Shown piece by piece: positions 1 through 6,200 of a stretch of DNA of 12,921 nucleotides. Within the stretch, counting starts at the first letter, position 1. Each line of letters opens with the position of its first letter. The translations under genes and the position numbers were made by a program. The notes beneath the pieces were generated by a model that was not told the DNA's origin, ran no database searches, and saw nothing but the letters and a program-made list of their open reading frames with translations. The stretch lies in contig JAGBPB010000010.1 of assembly GCA_017633615.1 (NCBI GenBank), positions 1-12,921 of the forward strand, given 5' to 3'. This DNA comes from Bacteroidaceae bacterium. GTDB taxonomy: Bacteria; Bacteroidota; Bacteroidia; Bacteroidales; Bacteroidaceae.

Positions 1-30
1 TATGTACAAAAAAATGCTCATGAATAAGGA

Positions 31-45
31 ATATTTGTGAAATAT
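31..45. promoter_or_regulatory. Perfect 15-bp dyad upstream of the left promoter
   Basis: ATATTT and AAATAT flank a GTG spacer as a perfect inverted repeat. The dyad ends 11 bp before the -35 box of the promoter at 57-85, so its centre lies about 54 bp upstream of the expected transcription start. That is a usual place for an activator dimer. No protein can be assigned to it, and the AT-rich context means chance is possible. Confidence 0.4.
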
Positions 46-56
46 GCGGATGTCTC

Positions 57-85
57 TTGACATAAATCAAACAAAATGATACAAT
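57..85 (+). promoter_or_regulatory. Left (early) promoter, consensus sigma-A/sigma-70 type
   Basis: TTGACA at 57-62 and TACAAT at 80-85 are separated by exactly 17 bp, and TGA directly before the -10 gives an extended -10. Transcription should start near base 92, leaving a leader of about 80 nt before the first gene at 172. It would drive the replication operon 172-4987. The -35 is a perfect match, so host RNA polymerase should recognise it without a phage sigma factor. Confidence 0.85.
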
Positions 86-99
86 GTAAAATGAGGATT

Positions 100-136
100 G
101 TGTTCTCCTCCCCTGGGGATCGTGTTCTCCCCTGGG
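100..136 (+). repeat. Two tandem leader elements, GTGTTCTCC(TC)CCCTGGG
   Basis: GTGTTCTCCTCCCCTGGG (100-117) is followed by GTGTTCTCCCCTGGG (122-136), a three-base-shorter copy starting 22 bp later. Each copy ends in a small self-complementary core (CCCC-T-GGGG and TCCC-CT-GGGA) able to form a short hairpin in RNA. The pair lies just downstream of the expected start of transcription and before the ribosome site at about 157-162. A roadblock operator or an RNA element controlling the first gene are both possible. Confidence 0.55.
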
Positions 137-171
137 AAAATATGACTATATTGAAAAGGAGGTACAGATCA

Positions 172-648
172 ATGAAGAAAGACAAGATCGAGAATGGTAA
201 GCTGATGTGCATCGGATGCAGATACCTGGATCTCGCTCGGGACTTTAAGGTGACCGGACAGGGCATCTGCATAAAGACCGGAGAGCTCCTGGAGATGCCT
301 ATGATCGCATGTGAGTCCTATGCAAAACCCGAGGCCAGGCATATCCCGATCCCTGCATGGTATCGTGAGATCCTGACTCCGACTCAGGCAAACTACATGC
401 AGGAGCTCTATGATGGCAGATCGATCCATCGGATTGCAGAGATCTATGATCGGACAGATCAGAGTGTATCAGTGACGATCCGTAGAGCAAAGACCAGGAT
501 CCGGCAGTATCGTGAGTCGATGTCTGGATACGTGGATACGGACAGTATCACATACCAGGAATCGAAAGCGAATAAGAATGCAATGTATGGTATGACAGCT
601 GAGGAGGTGATCACGAATGGAGCAATGGAAAAAACGTCTGATCAATGA
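172..648 (+). CDS. Four-cysteine / sigma-region-4-like HTH regulator
   Basis: This 158-residue protein has two visible parts. The N-terminus has four cysteines, C13-x2-C16-x16-C33-x13-C47, which look like a metal-binding module. Residues 68-113 (LTPTQANYMQELYDG, then IAEIYDRTDQSVSVTIRRAK) fit the helix-turn-helix of sigma region 4 and related regulators, where the second helix reads DNA. It is the first gene after the left promoter, so it is a good candidate for the factor controlling the other promoters, in the role phi29 p4 plays. That role is inferred from position and fold only. ATG 172 was chosen because AGGAGG lies about 9 bases before it; an in-frame upstream start at 76 would overlap the promoter and leader. 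The C-terminus (120-142) contains stretches resembling polymerase motifs C and B (see findings). It overlaps the next gene by 32 bases. Confidence 0.75.
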   Translation: MKKDKIENGKLMCIGCRYLDLARDFKVTGQGICIKTGELLEMPMIACESYAKPEARHIPIPAWYREILTPTQANYMQELYDGRSIHRIAEIYDRTDQSVSVTIRRAKTRIRQYRESMSGYVDTDSITYQESKANKNAMYGMTAEEVITNGAMEKTSDQ

Positions 649-850
649 GGAGAAAGAGCTCGCATACAAGATCAGAAAGCTCACGCTCTTTCTGAATGGT
701 GATGATGTTAAGGATACATCTAATCTGTCAACACAGGAGCTCCTCCTGATGATCGATCAACTGAATGTAATGAAAAGATATGACGAGATCCTGAGATTGC
801 GGATGGAGCAGCATCATCTGATCGTGGAGGTGAAACTCGATGGCCGCTAA
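617..850 (+). CDS. Small coiled-coil protein, crAss001_48-related type
   Basis: This is a 77-residue, mostly helical, charged protein. Its layout is a helix rich in E and K (MEQWKKRLINEEKELAYKIR), a short LTLFLNGDD turn, then two helices ending MKRYDEILRLRMEQ. This matches from memory the small phage proteins labelled crAss001_48-related, which have no established function and recur in gut phages. A strong ribosome site (GAGGAGGTGA at 601-610) sets the start, inside the end of the preceding gene. It also overlaps the next gene by 11 bases, so translation is probably coupled. A small DNA-binding or partner-binding role is possible, but nothing in the sequence decides it. Confidence 0.75.
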   Translation: MEQWKKRLINEEKELAYKIRKLTLFLNGDDVKDTSNLSTQELLLMIDQLNVMKRYDEILRLRMEQHHLIVEVKLDGR

Positions 851-1031
851 GAAACAGTGCAGCCGCTGCGAGCGGTTTATGATCTTCAATGTTAAGACGG
901 AATCCGGAGTCTGTCTCCGGTCTATGAATGTAGTACCGGGATCAGATATCTGTGATCACTATGCAGCCAAGAAACGAAAGAGAGGTGCTCAGAATGGCAA
1001 AACTGACAGCTCAGCAGAAAGCGATCGATAA
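840..1031 (+). CDS. Small four-cysteine zinc-ribbon-like protein
   Basis: This 63-residue protein carries C7-x2-C10-x14-C25-x12-C38 followed by DHYA, then a basic tail (KKRKRG). The spacing and the GxC...CxxYA ending match the N-terminal module of the HTH protein at 172-648, so the two look like paralogous metal-binding units, one free-standing and one fused to a DNA-binding domain. The ribosome site is GTGGAGGTG inside the preceding gene. The last 38 bases overlap the terminal-protein candidate. Such short CxxC proteins are common in phages of Bacillota and mostly uncharacterised. A nucleic-acid-binding role is plausible from the cysteines and basic tail, but it is an inference. Confidence 0.7.
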   Translation: MAAKKQCSRCERFMIFNVKTESGVCLRSMNVVPGSDICDHYAAKKRKRGAQNGKTDSSAESDR

Positions 1032-1623
1032 CATGATCAAGCGGATCAATCGCAAGATCCAGAGCTATGCATCGATCGGAACAGACTCCAGGCATTATCA
1101 GCTGATCGAGTCGATCTTTGATATCGGGGGAAAGTCAAAGGAGGCTGCCGGGCGATCCTGGGCGACTTTCTCAGGCGAGATGACGCTGCAGGATAAAAAC
1201 GGAGTGATGCAGCTGAGCAGATCCAAGGCTGCTCTGAATATGTATCAGATCAGCGACTATCAGAGAGTGCTGCAGCAGCTCGACCGGATGGAGAGTGCAG
1301 CGAAAGCCAGGCGAACAGCCCTCAAAGCGTTTAAGGCTCGGACTGGAAAGACTCCTAAGACTGCACAAGAGCGGGACGAGGCGATCCGATCAGAAGTGGA
1401 TCATTATAATCGCGTACAGAAGCGACTGGAGAAAAGCCTCGGAGAGCTTTATAAGATCGAGAAAGAGCGTGGTATTGAGTTTAAGGCTCACGAAGATATC
1501 AAAGCAAAGTCAAAAGGCCGATGGACTAGCTCTCAGACGCTGGAGGAGATGCTCGATCTCGCTGACAAGGTGATCGCCGGGGAGGATCAACAGATCGTGA
1601 AAAACGTCCTGGAGGGATACTGA
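994..1623 (+). CDS. Putative terminal protein, primer for DNA replication
   Basis: This 209-residue protein lies directly upstream of the protein-primed polymerase, with a TGATG stop/start overlap; phi29 genes 3 (terminal protein) and 2 (polymerase) are arranged the same way. It is lysine- and arginine-rich and mostly helical, with charged heptad-like helices at about 5-25 and 85-165 (for example RVLQQLDRMESAAKARR), which fits the elongated helical shape of known terminal proteins (phi29 TP is 266 residues). Known terminal proteins offer the hydroxyl of a Ser, Thr or Tyr in the C-terminal part for the first dAMP. Candidates here are S173, T178, S179, S180, T182 and Y209, and the residue cannot be chosen by eye. 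I do not recognise sequence identity, so the call rests on position, size and composition. ATG 994 is preferred over 952 because AGAGGTG precedes it. Confidence 0.6.
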   Translation: MAKLTAQQKAIDNMIKRINRKIQSYASIGTDSRHYQLIESIFDIGGKSKEAAGRSWATFSGEMTLQDKNGVMQLSRSKAALNMYQISDYQRVLQQLDRMESAAKARRTALKAFKARTGKTPKTAQERDEAIRSEVDHYNRVQKRLEKSLGELYKIEKERGIEFKAHEDIKAKSKGRWTSSQTLEEMLDLADKVIAGEDQQIVKNVLEGY

Positions 1624-3779
1624 TGAGAAAGCTCTATTGTGATGTATCCAAGTTTACCCGGATCGAATTTCGGAAAGTGAAGAAAAGATATTTCACTGAG
1701 CGGAATCGGAAGTACATCCGGATCCGCTGCGGATTTGACATTGAGACGACCAGGATCGAGGATCGTGCATATATGTATCATTGGCAGATGAGCTTTGAGG
1801 ATGTGGTGATCGTCGGCAGGAGATGGCAGGAGTATCTGCTGCTGATCGAGCATCTCAATAAGTGGCTCAGCTGGCAGAATGCCCTGCTGATCGTCTGGAT
1901 CGCAAATCTCGGGCATGAATTTTCGTTTCTCGCACATCGTTTTATCTGGAATAAGGTTTTTGCAGTCGATGCCCGGACTCCGCTCCGGGCTCAGGCTGAT
2001 CGGATCGAGTATCGTGAAGCCTTAAGTATCTCAGGCCAGGGAGGACTCAAAAACCTGGCGAAAAACTATACCAAAACACAAAAGCTCGTGGGAGATCTCG
2101 ATTATGATGTGATCCGGATATCAGATCCTGAGGATCCGGCAAACTGCACACCGCTCACTCCGAAAGAGCTGCAGTACTGTATCAATGATGTGGAGATCCT
2201 CTCTGAGTGGGCTGATTACATGTTCCAAGCGTATACTGACAAGGGACTGGAGATCCCTCTGACGATGACAGGCATTGTCAGAAATGAGGTCAAGCGAGCT
2301 GCCGGAAAAGATATTGCAGAGATCCGGAAAAGAGTCCGGATGCTGTTCCCCGGCAAAGATATCTATAATCTGATCATGAGGTATCTGTTCCGCGGAGGCT
2401 ATACTCATGCCTCTGCCTGGTGGATCTTCGTCGTGTGGGATAACGTGATCGGAGCTGATTTCACATCCAGCTATCCGGCTGTTATGCTGCATGAGGATGG
2501 ATATCCGATGAGCCCCTTTGTCGAGTGCGATCTCCGATGTGACGGAAAAGAGATCACGGATGAGCGGATCCGGACTCAGTGCTGCTGGTTCGTTGCTGAC
2601 TTTATCGGGATCCGGAAAACGACTGTGCACACGATCGAGTCTGAGCACAAAATCATTAAGTATCATAACGGAAGATTTGATAACGGAAGACTCCGTTCTG
2701 CAGATTATGTCAGAGTCTGCCTGACTGAGATCGACTATGAGATCTATCAGAATTTCTACGAGTGGGATCAGATCCATATTGTTAAGGCGTATACAGCATT
2801 CAGGGGACGGCTGCCAAAGTACCTTTTAAAACCGATGATGCAGAGCTATCAGACAAAGGTACAGCTGAAAAGACAGAAGCTCTCCGAAACGATCGAGTAT
2901 ATCAATGCAAAGTCCCAGGTAAACTCTTATTATGGTATGACCGTTACACGACTCAATTTCCTGGAGTGGGAATTTGATCCGGATCAGCCGGATCACAAGC
3001 AATGGATACCTAAGCCGACAAAGAAAAGCTATAAACAGATGATCTCAAAGCAGCTGCTGAGTCCGTTCTGGGGAATCTACGTCACAGCGTTTGCCCGGAG
3101 ATGCCTGCTGCTCGGAGCTGTCAAAGCAATGGATCCGGCTCCGGGGGATGCAAATGTGATCTATTGTGATACAGACTCAGTATACTTTGACGATACTCCA
3201 CGGAATCGGGCGATCATACTTAACTATAATAAACGTATCGCAAAACTTAATGAGGAGCTCCCGGAGGAGTTTTCAGATATCGGCTGCTTTGAGTGGATCG
3301 ATACGAAAAAGACGATCGAGAGCCCTCAGCACTACACTTTTAAGACTCTCGGAGCAAAAAGATATCTCAAGTGGTATACTGATCGGGACGGCTGCCATTC
3401 AGAAACGACCGTCGCCGGGATGAGAAAGAGATCGCTGGAGGAAAAGATCGCGAGCTCCTTTAAACCTGATGGAGAGTGCTATGAGCTGCATGATCCGATC
3501 GATGATCATTTCTTAGGATTCGTTTCTAAGGATAAGTTATTTGATTACTTTTCGGACGGCCTGCTCCTGGAGACGGAAGAAACACATAAATCAAGAGCTG
3601 CATATCACGATTCAGAATACTCCGAGACGATCACGGATGCAGACGGCAGGAGCTGCGTGATGCATGAGTGCTCCGGAGCTGCGATCGTCCCTGTCGAGTT
3701 TACTGTGAAGATGGAGGAGATCTATATACAACTGATCGATATCATGCTCAAAGAGAGGAGGATGCCGGTATGGGTATAA
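1623..3779 (+). CDS. Protein-primed family B DNA polymerase
   Basis: This 718-residue polymerase is the replicase of the phage. The 3'-5' exonuclease shows Exo I FDIETT (D39, E41), Exo II ANLGHEFSFL (N95, with E99 where phi29 has Asp) and Exo III YCIND (Y185, D189). The polymerase domain has motif A ADFTSSYP (D279), motif B KSQVNSYYGM (K430-G438), motif C YCDTDSVYF (D516, D518) and the KxY motif LGAKRYLKW (K579, Y581). The A-to-B interval is about 150 residues and should hold TPR1, the terminal-protein contact typical of this branch; TPR2 should follow motif B. It is longer than phi29 polymerase (about 575), the excess including some 130 residues after KxY that resemble gut-phage relatives. 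The start overlaps the previous stop. The Exo II glutamate appears to be a family variant rather than a loss of proofreading, but this is not certain. Confidence 0.97.
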   Translation: MRKLYCDVSKFTRIEFRKVKKRYFTERNRKYIRIRCGFDIETTRIEDRAYMYHWQMSFEDVVIVGRRWQEYLLLIEHLNKWLSWQNALLIVWIANLGHEFSFLAHRFIWNKVFAVDARTPLRAQADRIEYREALSISGQGGLKNLAKNYTKTQKLVGDLDYDVIRISDPEDPANCTPLTPKELQYCINDVEILSEWADYMFQAYTDKGLEIPLTMTGIVRNEVKRAAGKDIAEIRKRVRMLFPGKDIYNLIMRYLFRGGYTHASAWWIFVVWDNVIGADFTSSYPAVMLHEDGYPMSPFVECDLRCDGKEITDERIRTQCCWFVADFIGIRKTTVHTIESEHKIIKYHNGRFDNGRLRSADYVRVCLTEIDYEIYQNFYEWDQIHIVKAYTAFRGRLPKYLLKPMMQSYQTKVQLKRQKLSETIEYINAKSQVNSYYGMTVTRLNFLEWEFDPDQPDHKQWIPKPTKKSYKQMISKQLLSPFWGIYVTAFARRCLLLGAVKAMDPAPGDANVIYCDTDSVYFDDTPRNRAIILNYNKRIAKLNEELPEEFSDIGCFEWIDTKKTIESPQHYTFKTLGAKRYLKWYTDRDGCHSETTVAGMRKRSLEEKIASSFKPDGECYELHDPIDDHFLGFVSKDKLFDYFSDGLLLETEETHKSRAAYHDSEYSETITDADGRSCVMHECSGAAIVPVEFTVKMEEIYIQLIDIMLKERRMPVWV

Positions 3780-4987
3780 AAATTAGGTATCACGACGATG
3801 ATCCGAATAAAGGGATCATTTACGACTGGCAGCATATCCGGAAAGAGTATAAAAAGCTCAAATGCCCTGCAGATGTATACTATCCGCTGCGAGTGGATTT
3901 TGATAAAGCAGCCTATGACGTTGCACTGAGCGACAGATCCCAGGGCAAAACCACGAATCCGATCCTGGCCACAATGATCATGCATCGTGATTATGGAACA
4001 GCTCCTCATTATCTCAGGCAGCACAGCGATATGTGCACTCCGAAAATGCTCCGGGATCTCTTTGCAACGATCCAGCAGCATAGCTATATTAAGCGAGTAT
4101 GGGGAGAGCAGTATAATGATCTGGAGTATCACGCTAAAAGATGGTGGCTGCTGCAGCGATCTCCGGACGGGGATATCATTGCCCGGCATAATCTCCCGGT
4201 GCTCACTTGTTTCGGGCTCGATGAGTCCGATGCACTCAAAAGCACATACAACTCACCGACCGGAGATGCTGTGATCCTCGATGAGTTTATCAGCTCCGTT
4301 TATGGATACTCAGACTTTATCCACTTCCAGGATATTCTGAAAACAATTTTTCGTGATCGCCTGAGCCCGGTCGTCTGGATGCTATCGAACACGATCAATC
4401 TGAATAGTCCCTGGTTCGATGAGCTGACGATCCGGGATCAGATCAATACCATGAAACAGGGTGAGAGCCAGTATATCGAGACAGCTCTCGGGACAAATAT
4501 CTTTGTCGAGATTTTGTCGCCAAAGATCTCTGAACAGCGTCAAAAGGTAAACCGGAGATTATTCGGATTTCCGAATCCGAAGCTCGCTGCCATCACCGGA
4601 CAGGGAACCTGGGCAACAGAGCACTATCAGCACATCCCTCCGGACGATGAAAAGGATCCGGTCGAGACTGTGATCGGGAATCTGTATCTCAGGCAGTCCG
4701 GAAAACATGTGAGGCTCAGACTCGTATACAGAGAGTCGATCGGATACTGTGTGTATGTGACTCCGGCAACAAAGATCTATGACGACTCGATTATCCTGAC
4801 TGCAGGAGATATCTCTGATCCCAGAGAGATCTATGGATTCGGTCCGAAAGACTCCCGGCTCCTGGATACCGTCTGGAGACTTTACAAAGCGAACAGATGG
4901 TATTATGCAACCAATTCAGAGGGAGCCCTGGTCAGATCATACATTTCTCTCGTGAAGTCGATGCAGCGGGATCGGTTTATGTTATAA
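3770..4987 (+). CDS. DNA packaging (encapsidation) ATPase, phi29 gp16-like
   Basis: This 405-residue P-loop ATPase is the probable motor that drives genome DNA into the prohead through the portal. Walker A is SDRSQGKT (54-61), a variant of the gp16/terminase P loop. Walker B is AVILDEF with D171 and catalytic E172. WMLSNTINLNSPWF (203-216) sits where a sensor or coupling motif is expected. The C-terminal third (about 300-405) resembles the translocation or vestigial nuclease domain of packaging ATPases in position only. At 405 residues it is longer than phi29 gp16 (332). ATG 3770 follows GAGGAGG by about 8 bases and overlaps the end of the polymerase gene by 10 bases, so the two are translationally coupled. 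In phi29 the homologue belongs to the late operon; here it lies in the replication operon. Confidence 0.9.
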   Translation: MGIKIRYHDDDPNKGIIYDWQHIRKEYKKLKCPADVYYPLRVDFDKAAYDVALSDRSQGKTTNPILATMIMHRDYGTAPHYLRQHSDMCTPKMLRDLFATIQQHSYIKRVWGEQYNDLEYHAKRWWLLQRSPDGDIIARHNLPVLTCFGLDESDALKSTYNSPTGDAVILDEFISSVYGYSDFIHFQDILKTIFRDRLSPVVWMLSNTINLNSPWFDELTIRDQINTMKQGESQYIETALGTNIFVEILSPKISEQRQKVNRRLFGFPNPKLAAITGQGTWATEHYQHIPPDDEKDPVETVIGNLYLRQSGKHVRLRLVYRESIGYCVYVTPATKIYDDSIILTAGDISDPREIYGFGPKDSRLLDTVWRLYKANRWYYATNSEGALVRSYISLVKSMQRDRFML

Positions 4988-5007
4988 GCTGCAGCCTATG
5001 GGAAATG

Positions 5008-5051
5008 TGTTTTATATAGGTTTGTTTTATATTGTTTGATTCTGTTTGATT
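5008..5051 (+). repeat. Four TGTTTKAT direct repeats over the second promoter
   Basis: TGTTTTATAT occurs at 5008-5017 and 5023-5032, then TGTTTGATT at 5033-5041 and 5043-5051. Offsets are 15, 10 and 10 bp, so the last three lie on the same face of the helix. The third copy contains the -35 of the promoter at 5036-5064, which suits a repressor or regulator that controls the small-gene cassette. AT-richness lowers certainty, but exact ten-base identity of the first two copies is unlikely by chance. Confidence 0.55.
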
Positions 5052-5064
5052 TATCGTGTATACT
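5036..5064 (+). promoter_or_regulatory. Internal promoter for the small-gene cassette
   Basis: TTGATT at 5036-5041 and TATACT at 5059-5064 are 17 bp apart, in the only sizeable gap of the left arm (4988-5114). Transcription would start near 5071, giving a leader of about 45 nt before the gene at 5115. A small stem (CAGCC 5073-5077 with GGCTG 5083-5087, five-base loop) lies at the start of that leader. The gap contains no terminator that I can see, so the upstream operon may read through. Confidence 0.6.
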
Positions 5065-5114
5065 GATAATGGCAGCCATGCCGGCTGACTTGTATTTTTC
5101 GGAGGTATACTGAT

Positions 5115-5336
5115 ATGTACAAATCTCAGAATGAATGGAGAAATGAAGCGGACGATTTTCTGTATGCATGGGGATATTCTGGAGGATCTTTCCCGGAGTA
5201 TCAGGATGTGCTCGATGTGTGCAGGGATCTCGATGCAGATCCAGAGTATCACGATGAGATGATCAGCATCTGCGGATCCGTTGAGATCTACGCTGAGACG
5301 TTATGGTGTTACATTCGTAACAGGAGGTGGTGCTGA
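5115..5336 (+). CDS. Small acidic hypothetical protein
   Basis: This 73-residue protein is of unknown function. It is strongly acidic (about 15 Asp/Glu against 6 Lys/Arg), tryptophan-rich, and ends in a basic WCYIRNRRWC tail. The segment DVLDVCRDLDADPEYHDEM is the acidic core. Acidic small phage proteins include DNA mimics that block restriction enzymes, but I see no recognised domain, so this is only a possibility. It is the first gene after the internal promoter. GGAGG about 10 bases before ATG 5115 sets the start, and its stop overlaps the next start as TGATG. Three further small genes follow in the same tight arrangement. Confidence 0.7.
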   Translation: MYKSQNEWRNEADDFLYAWGYSGGSFPEYQDVLDVCRDLDADPEYHDEMISICGSVEIYAETLWCYIRNRRWC

Positions 5337-5587
5337 TGGGATTCGGCTATGAGCATGGACATTATTTTGAGATGACATGTATCGACTGTGAGCATAATCG
5401 GCTCCCTGATGTCTGTTATGGATCCTGTGATCATGCCTGCTGCTGTAAATGTATGTCAGCTGAGCTGCATATGCGGATCCGGAAAGATCCTGATACGTAT
5501 GACTGCGGTCTGTATTGTGTATGGGGATATGCGTATCCCGGCAGATCGTGCGAGCATTACTGTGATGTAACAAAGGAGGATGTATGA
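5336..5587 (+). CDS. Cysteine-rich small hypothetical protein
   Basis: This 83-residue protein has 12 cysteines. The visible sets are TCIDC near residue 15, VCYGSC near 27-31, HACCCKC near 33-39, and DCGLYC with SCEHYC in the C-terminal half. The CxxC and CxC pairs suggest two or more bound metal ions, or a metal cluster, rather than disulphides, because there is no signal peptide and the protein should be cytoplasmic. I do not recognise the family. AGGAGGTGG precedes ATG 5336; an in-frame GTG nine bases upstream is less likely because it lies within that ribosome site. It overlaps both neighbours by one and four bases, so it is probably made together with them. Confidence 0.7.
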   Translation: MGFGYEHGHYFEMTCIDCEHNRLPDVCYGSCDHACCCKCMSAELHMRIRKDPDTYDCGLYCVWGYAYPGRSCEHYCDVTKEDV

Positions 5588-5955
5588 AAGAGTGGTTTAT
5601 CCTGCTGCAGCCGGATACTGATATGATCGGAGCTATCGCTCTGGATCCGTCGGGGAGAGTCCTCGACTGGTATTATAAGACGATCGGCTGTGAGTCGATC
5701 GAGTGTGTACACCTTTTCTTTGAGACAGTCAAAGATCAGCTGATCATGGTCGTCGATGAGGAGGGACTCTGCAAAGATCTTCCGCTCAATGCATCTGCAT
5801 CCGGACTGTATATCCGCTCCGGATACAGAGGGATCATCGTCGGCAGAGCTCTGATCGGCAGAGCAGGCATCAGATGCGGAGAGCCTGATATCGTCGGCTT
5901 TGAGTCATCAGATGCAGCCATGCAGATGGCTGAGAAGTTAAGGAGGTACATGTAA
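5584..5955 (+). CDS. DUF3846-like small protein
   Basis: This 123-residue protein shows the layout I associate with DUF3846 proteins of phages and plasmids in Bacillota: an N-terminal beta segment (WFILLQPDTD), then an IECVHLFF segment, then LIMVVDEEGLCKDLPLNASA, where the DEEG...LPLN block is the most characteristic part, and finally GIIVGRALIGR. A C-terminal helix (DAAMQMAEKLRRY) follows. The domain has no established biochemical role. The start is set by GGAGGATGT and shares ATGA with the previous stop, and the stop shares TAATG with the next start. Its place in a cassette of small accessory genes with its own promoter hints at host interaction, but that is inference. Confidence 0.75.
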   Translation: MKEWFILLQPDTDMIGAIALDPSGRVLDWYYKTIGCESIECVHLFFETVKDQLIMVVDEEGLCKDLPLNASASGLYIRSGYRGIIVGRALIGRAGIRCGEPDIVGFESSDAAMQMAEKLRRYM

Positions 5956-6098
5956 TGTATATTGTGATCTGTAATGACGATCTCGGAGGCTGGATCGAGT
6001 GTGGGCGATATAAAGACCAGGATCAGGCGATCGATGCGAGAGACTCGATGCAGATGCTCGATCCGTATCATATTTATAAAGTCGTAGCGACTGAGTGA
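5955..6098 (+). CDS. 47-residue hypothetical protein
   Basis: This is a short open frame, MYIVICNDDLGGWIEC onward, ending HIYKVVATE. An AGGAGGTACATGTA ribosome site precedes it, and TAATG couples it to the DUF3846-like gene. The pattern is beta strand (YIVIC), a GGWIECGRY turn, a helix (DQDQAIDARDSMQML) and a closing strand (HIYKVV), so a compact strand-helix-strand domain is likely. The coupling, the ribosome site and the same codon style as its neighbours support it as a real gene despite its size. Function unknown. Confidence 0.65.
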   Translation: MYIVICNDDLGGWIECGRYKDQDQAIDARDSMQMLDPYHIYKVVATE

Positions 6099-6107
6099 AA
6101 AGCCGAA

Positions 6108-6173
6108 ACGCTGCAGCACGTTCTGCAGCGTCGATCCGGAGCGGCGACCGGATCCTGATGATGGCTGCCATCA
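6108..6173 (+). other. Cluster of three hairpins in the leader of the SSB-like gene
   Basis: Three perfect stems follow one another. ACGCTGCAG/CTGCAGCGT (6108-6116 with 6123-6131) has 9 bp and a six-base loop. GATCCGG/CCGGATC (6133-6139 with 6148-6154) has 7 bp. TGATGG/CCATCA (6159-6164 with 6168-6173) has 6 bp. Gaps between stems are one and four bases. None is followed by a U tract, so they do not look like a terminator. A structured leader, an RNA-processing site, or a small RNA are possible. Confidence 0.55.
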
Positions 6174-6200
6174 CGGAACAGCTAGAAAAGGAGAATCGAT

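Noticed and set aside
76..171. Upstream start at 76 giving a 190-residue first protein
   Set aside because: It would begin inside the -10 region of the promoter; ATG 172 has an AGGAGG site and a normal leader.
1673..2190. Loss of proofreading because Exo II has Glu (E99) where phi29 has Asp
   Set aside because: The N-x3-E-F-x-F-L form is, as I recall, common in related gut-phage polymerases, and the other exonuclease residues are intact.
2121..2777. Minus-strand frame of 218 residues inside the DNA polymerase
   Set aside because: It is antisense to the conserved polymerase motif A region and has no ribosome site that I can see.
6108..6131. First hairpin upstream of the SSB-like gene as a terminator
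   Set aside because: No U tract follows the stem, and a further gene on the same strand follows without a visible promoter.
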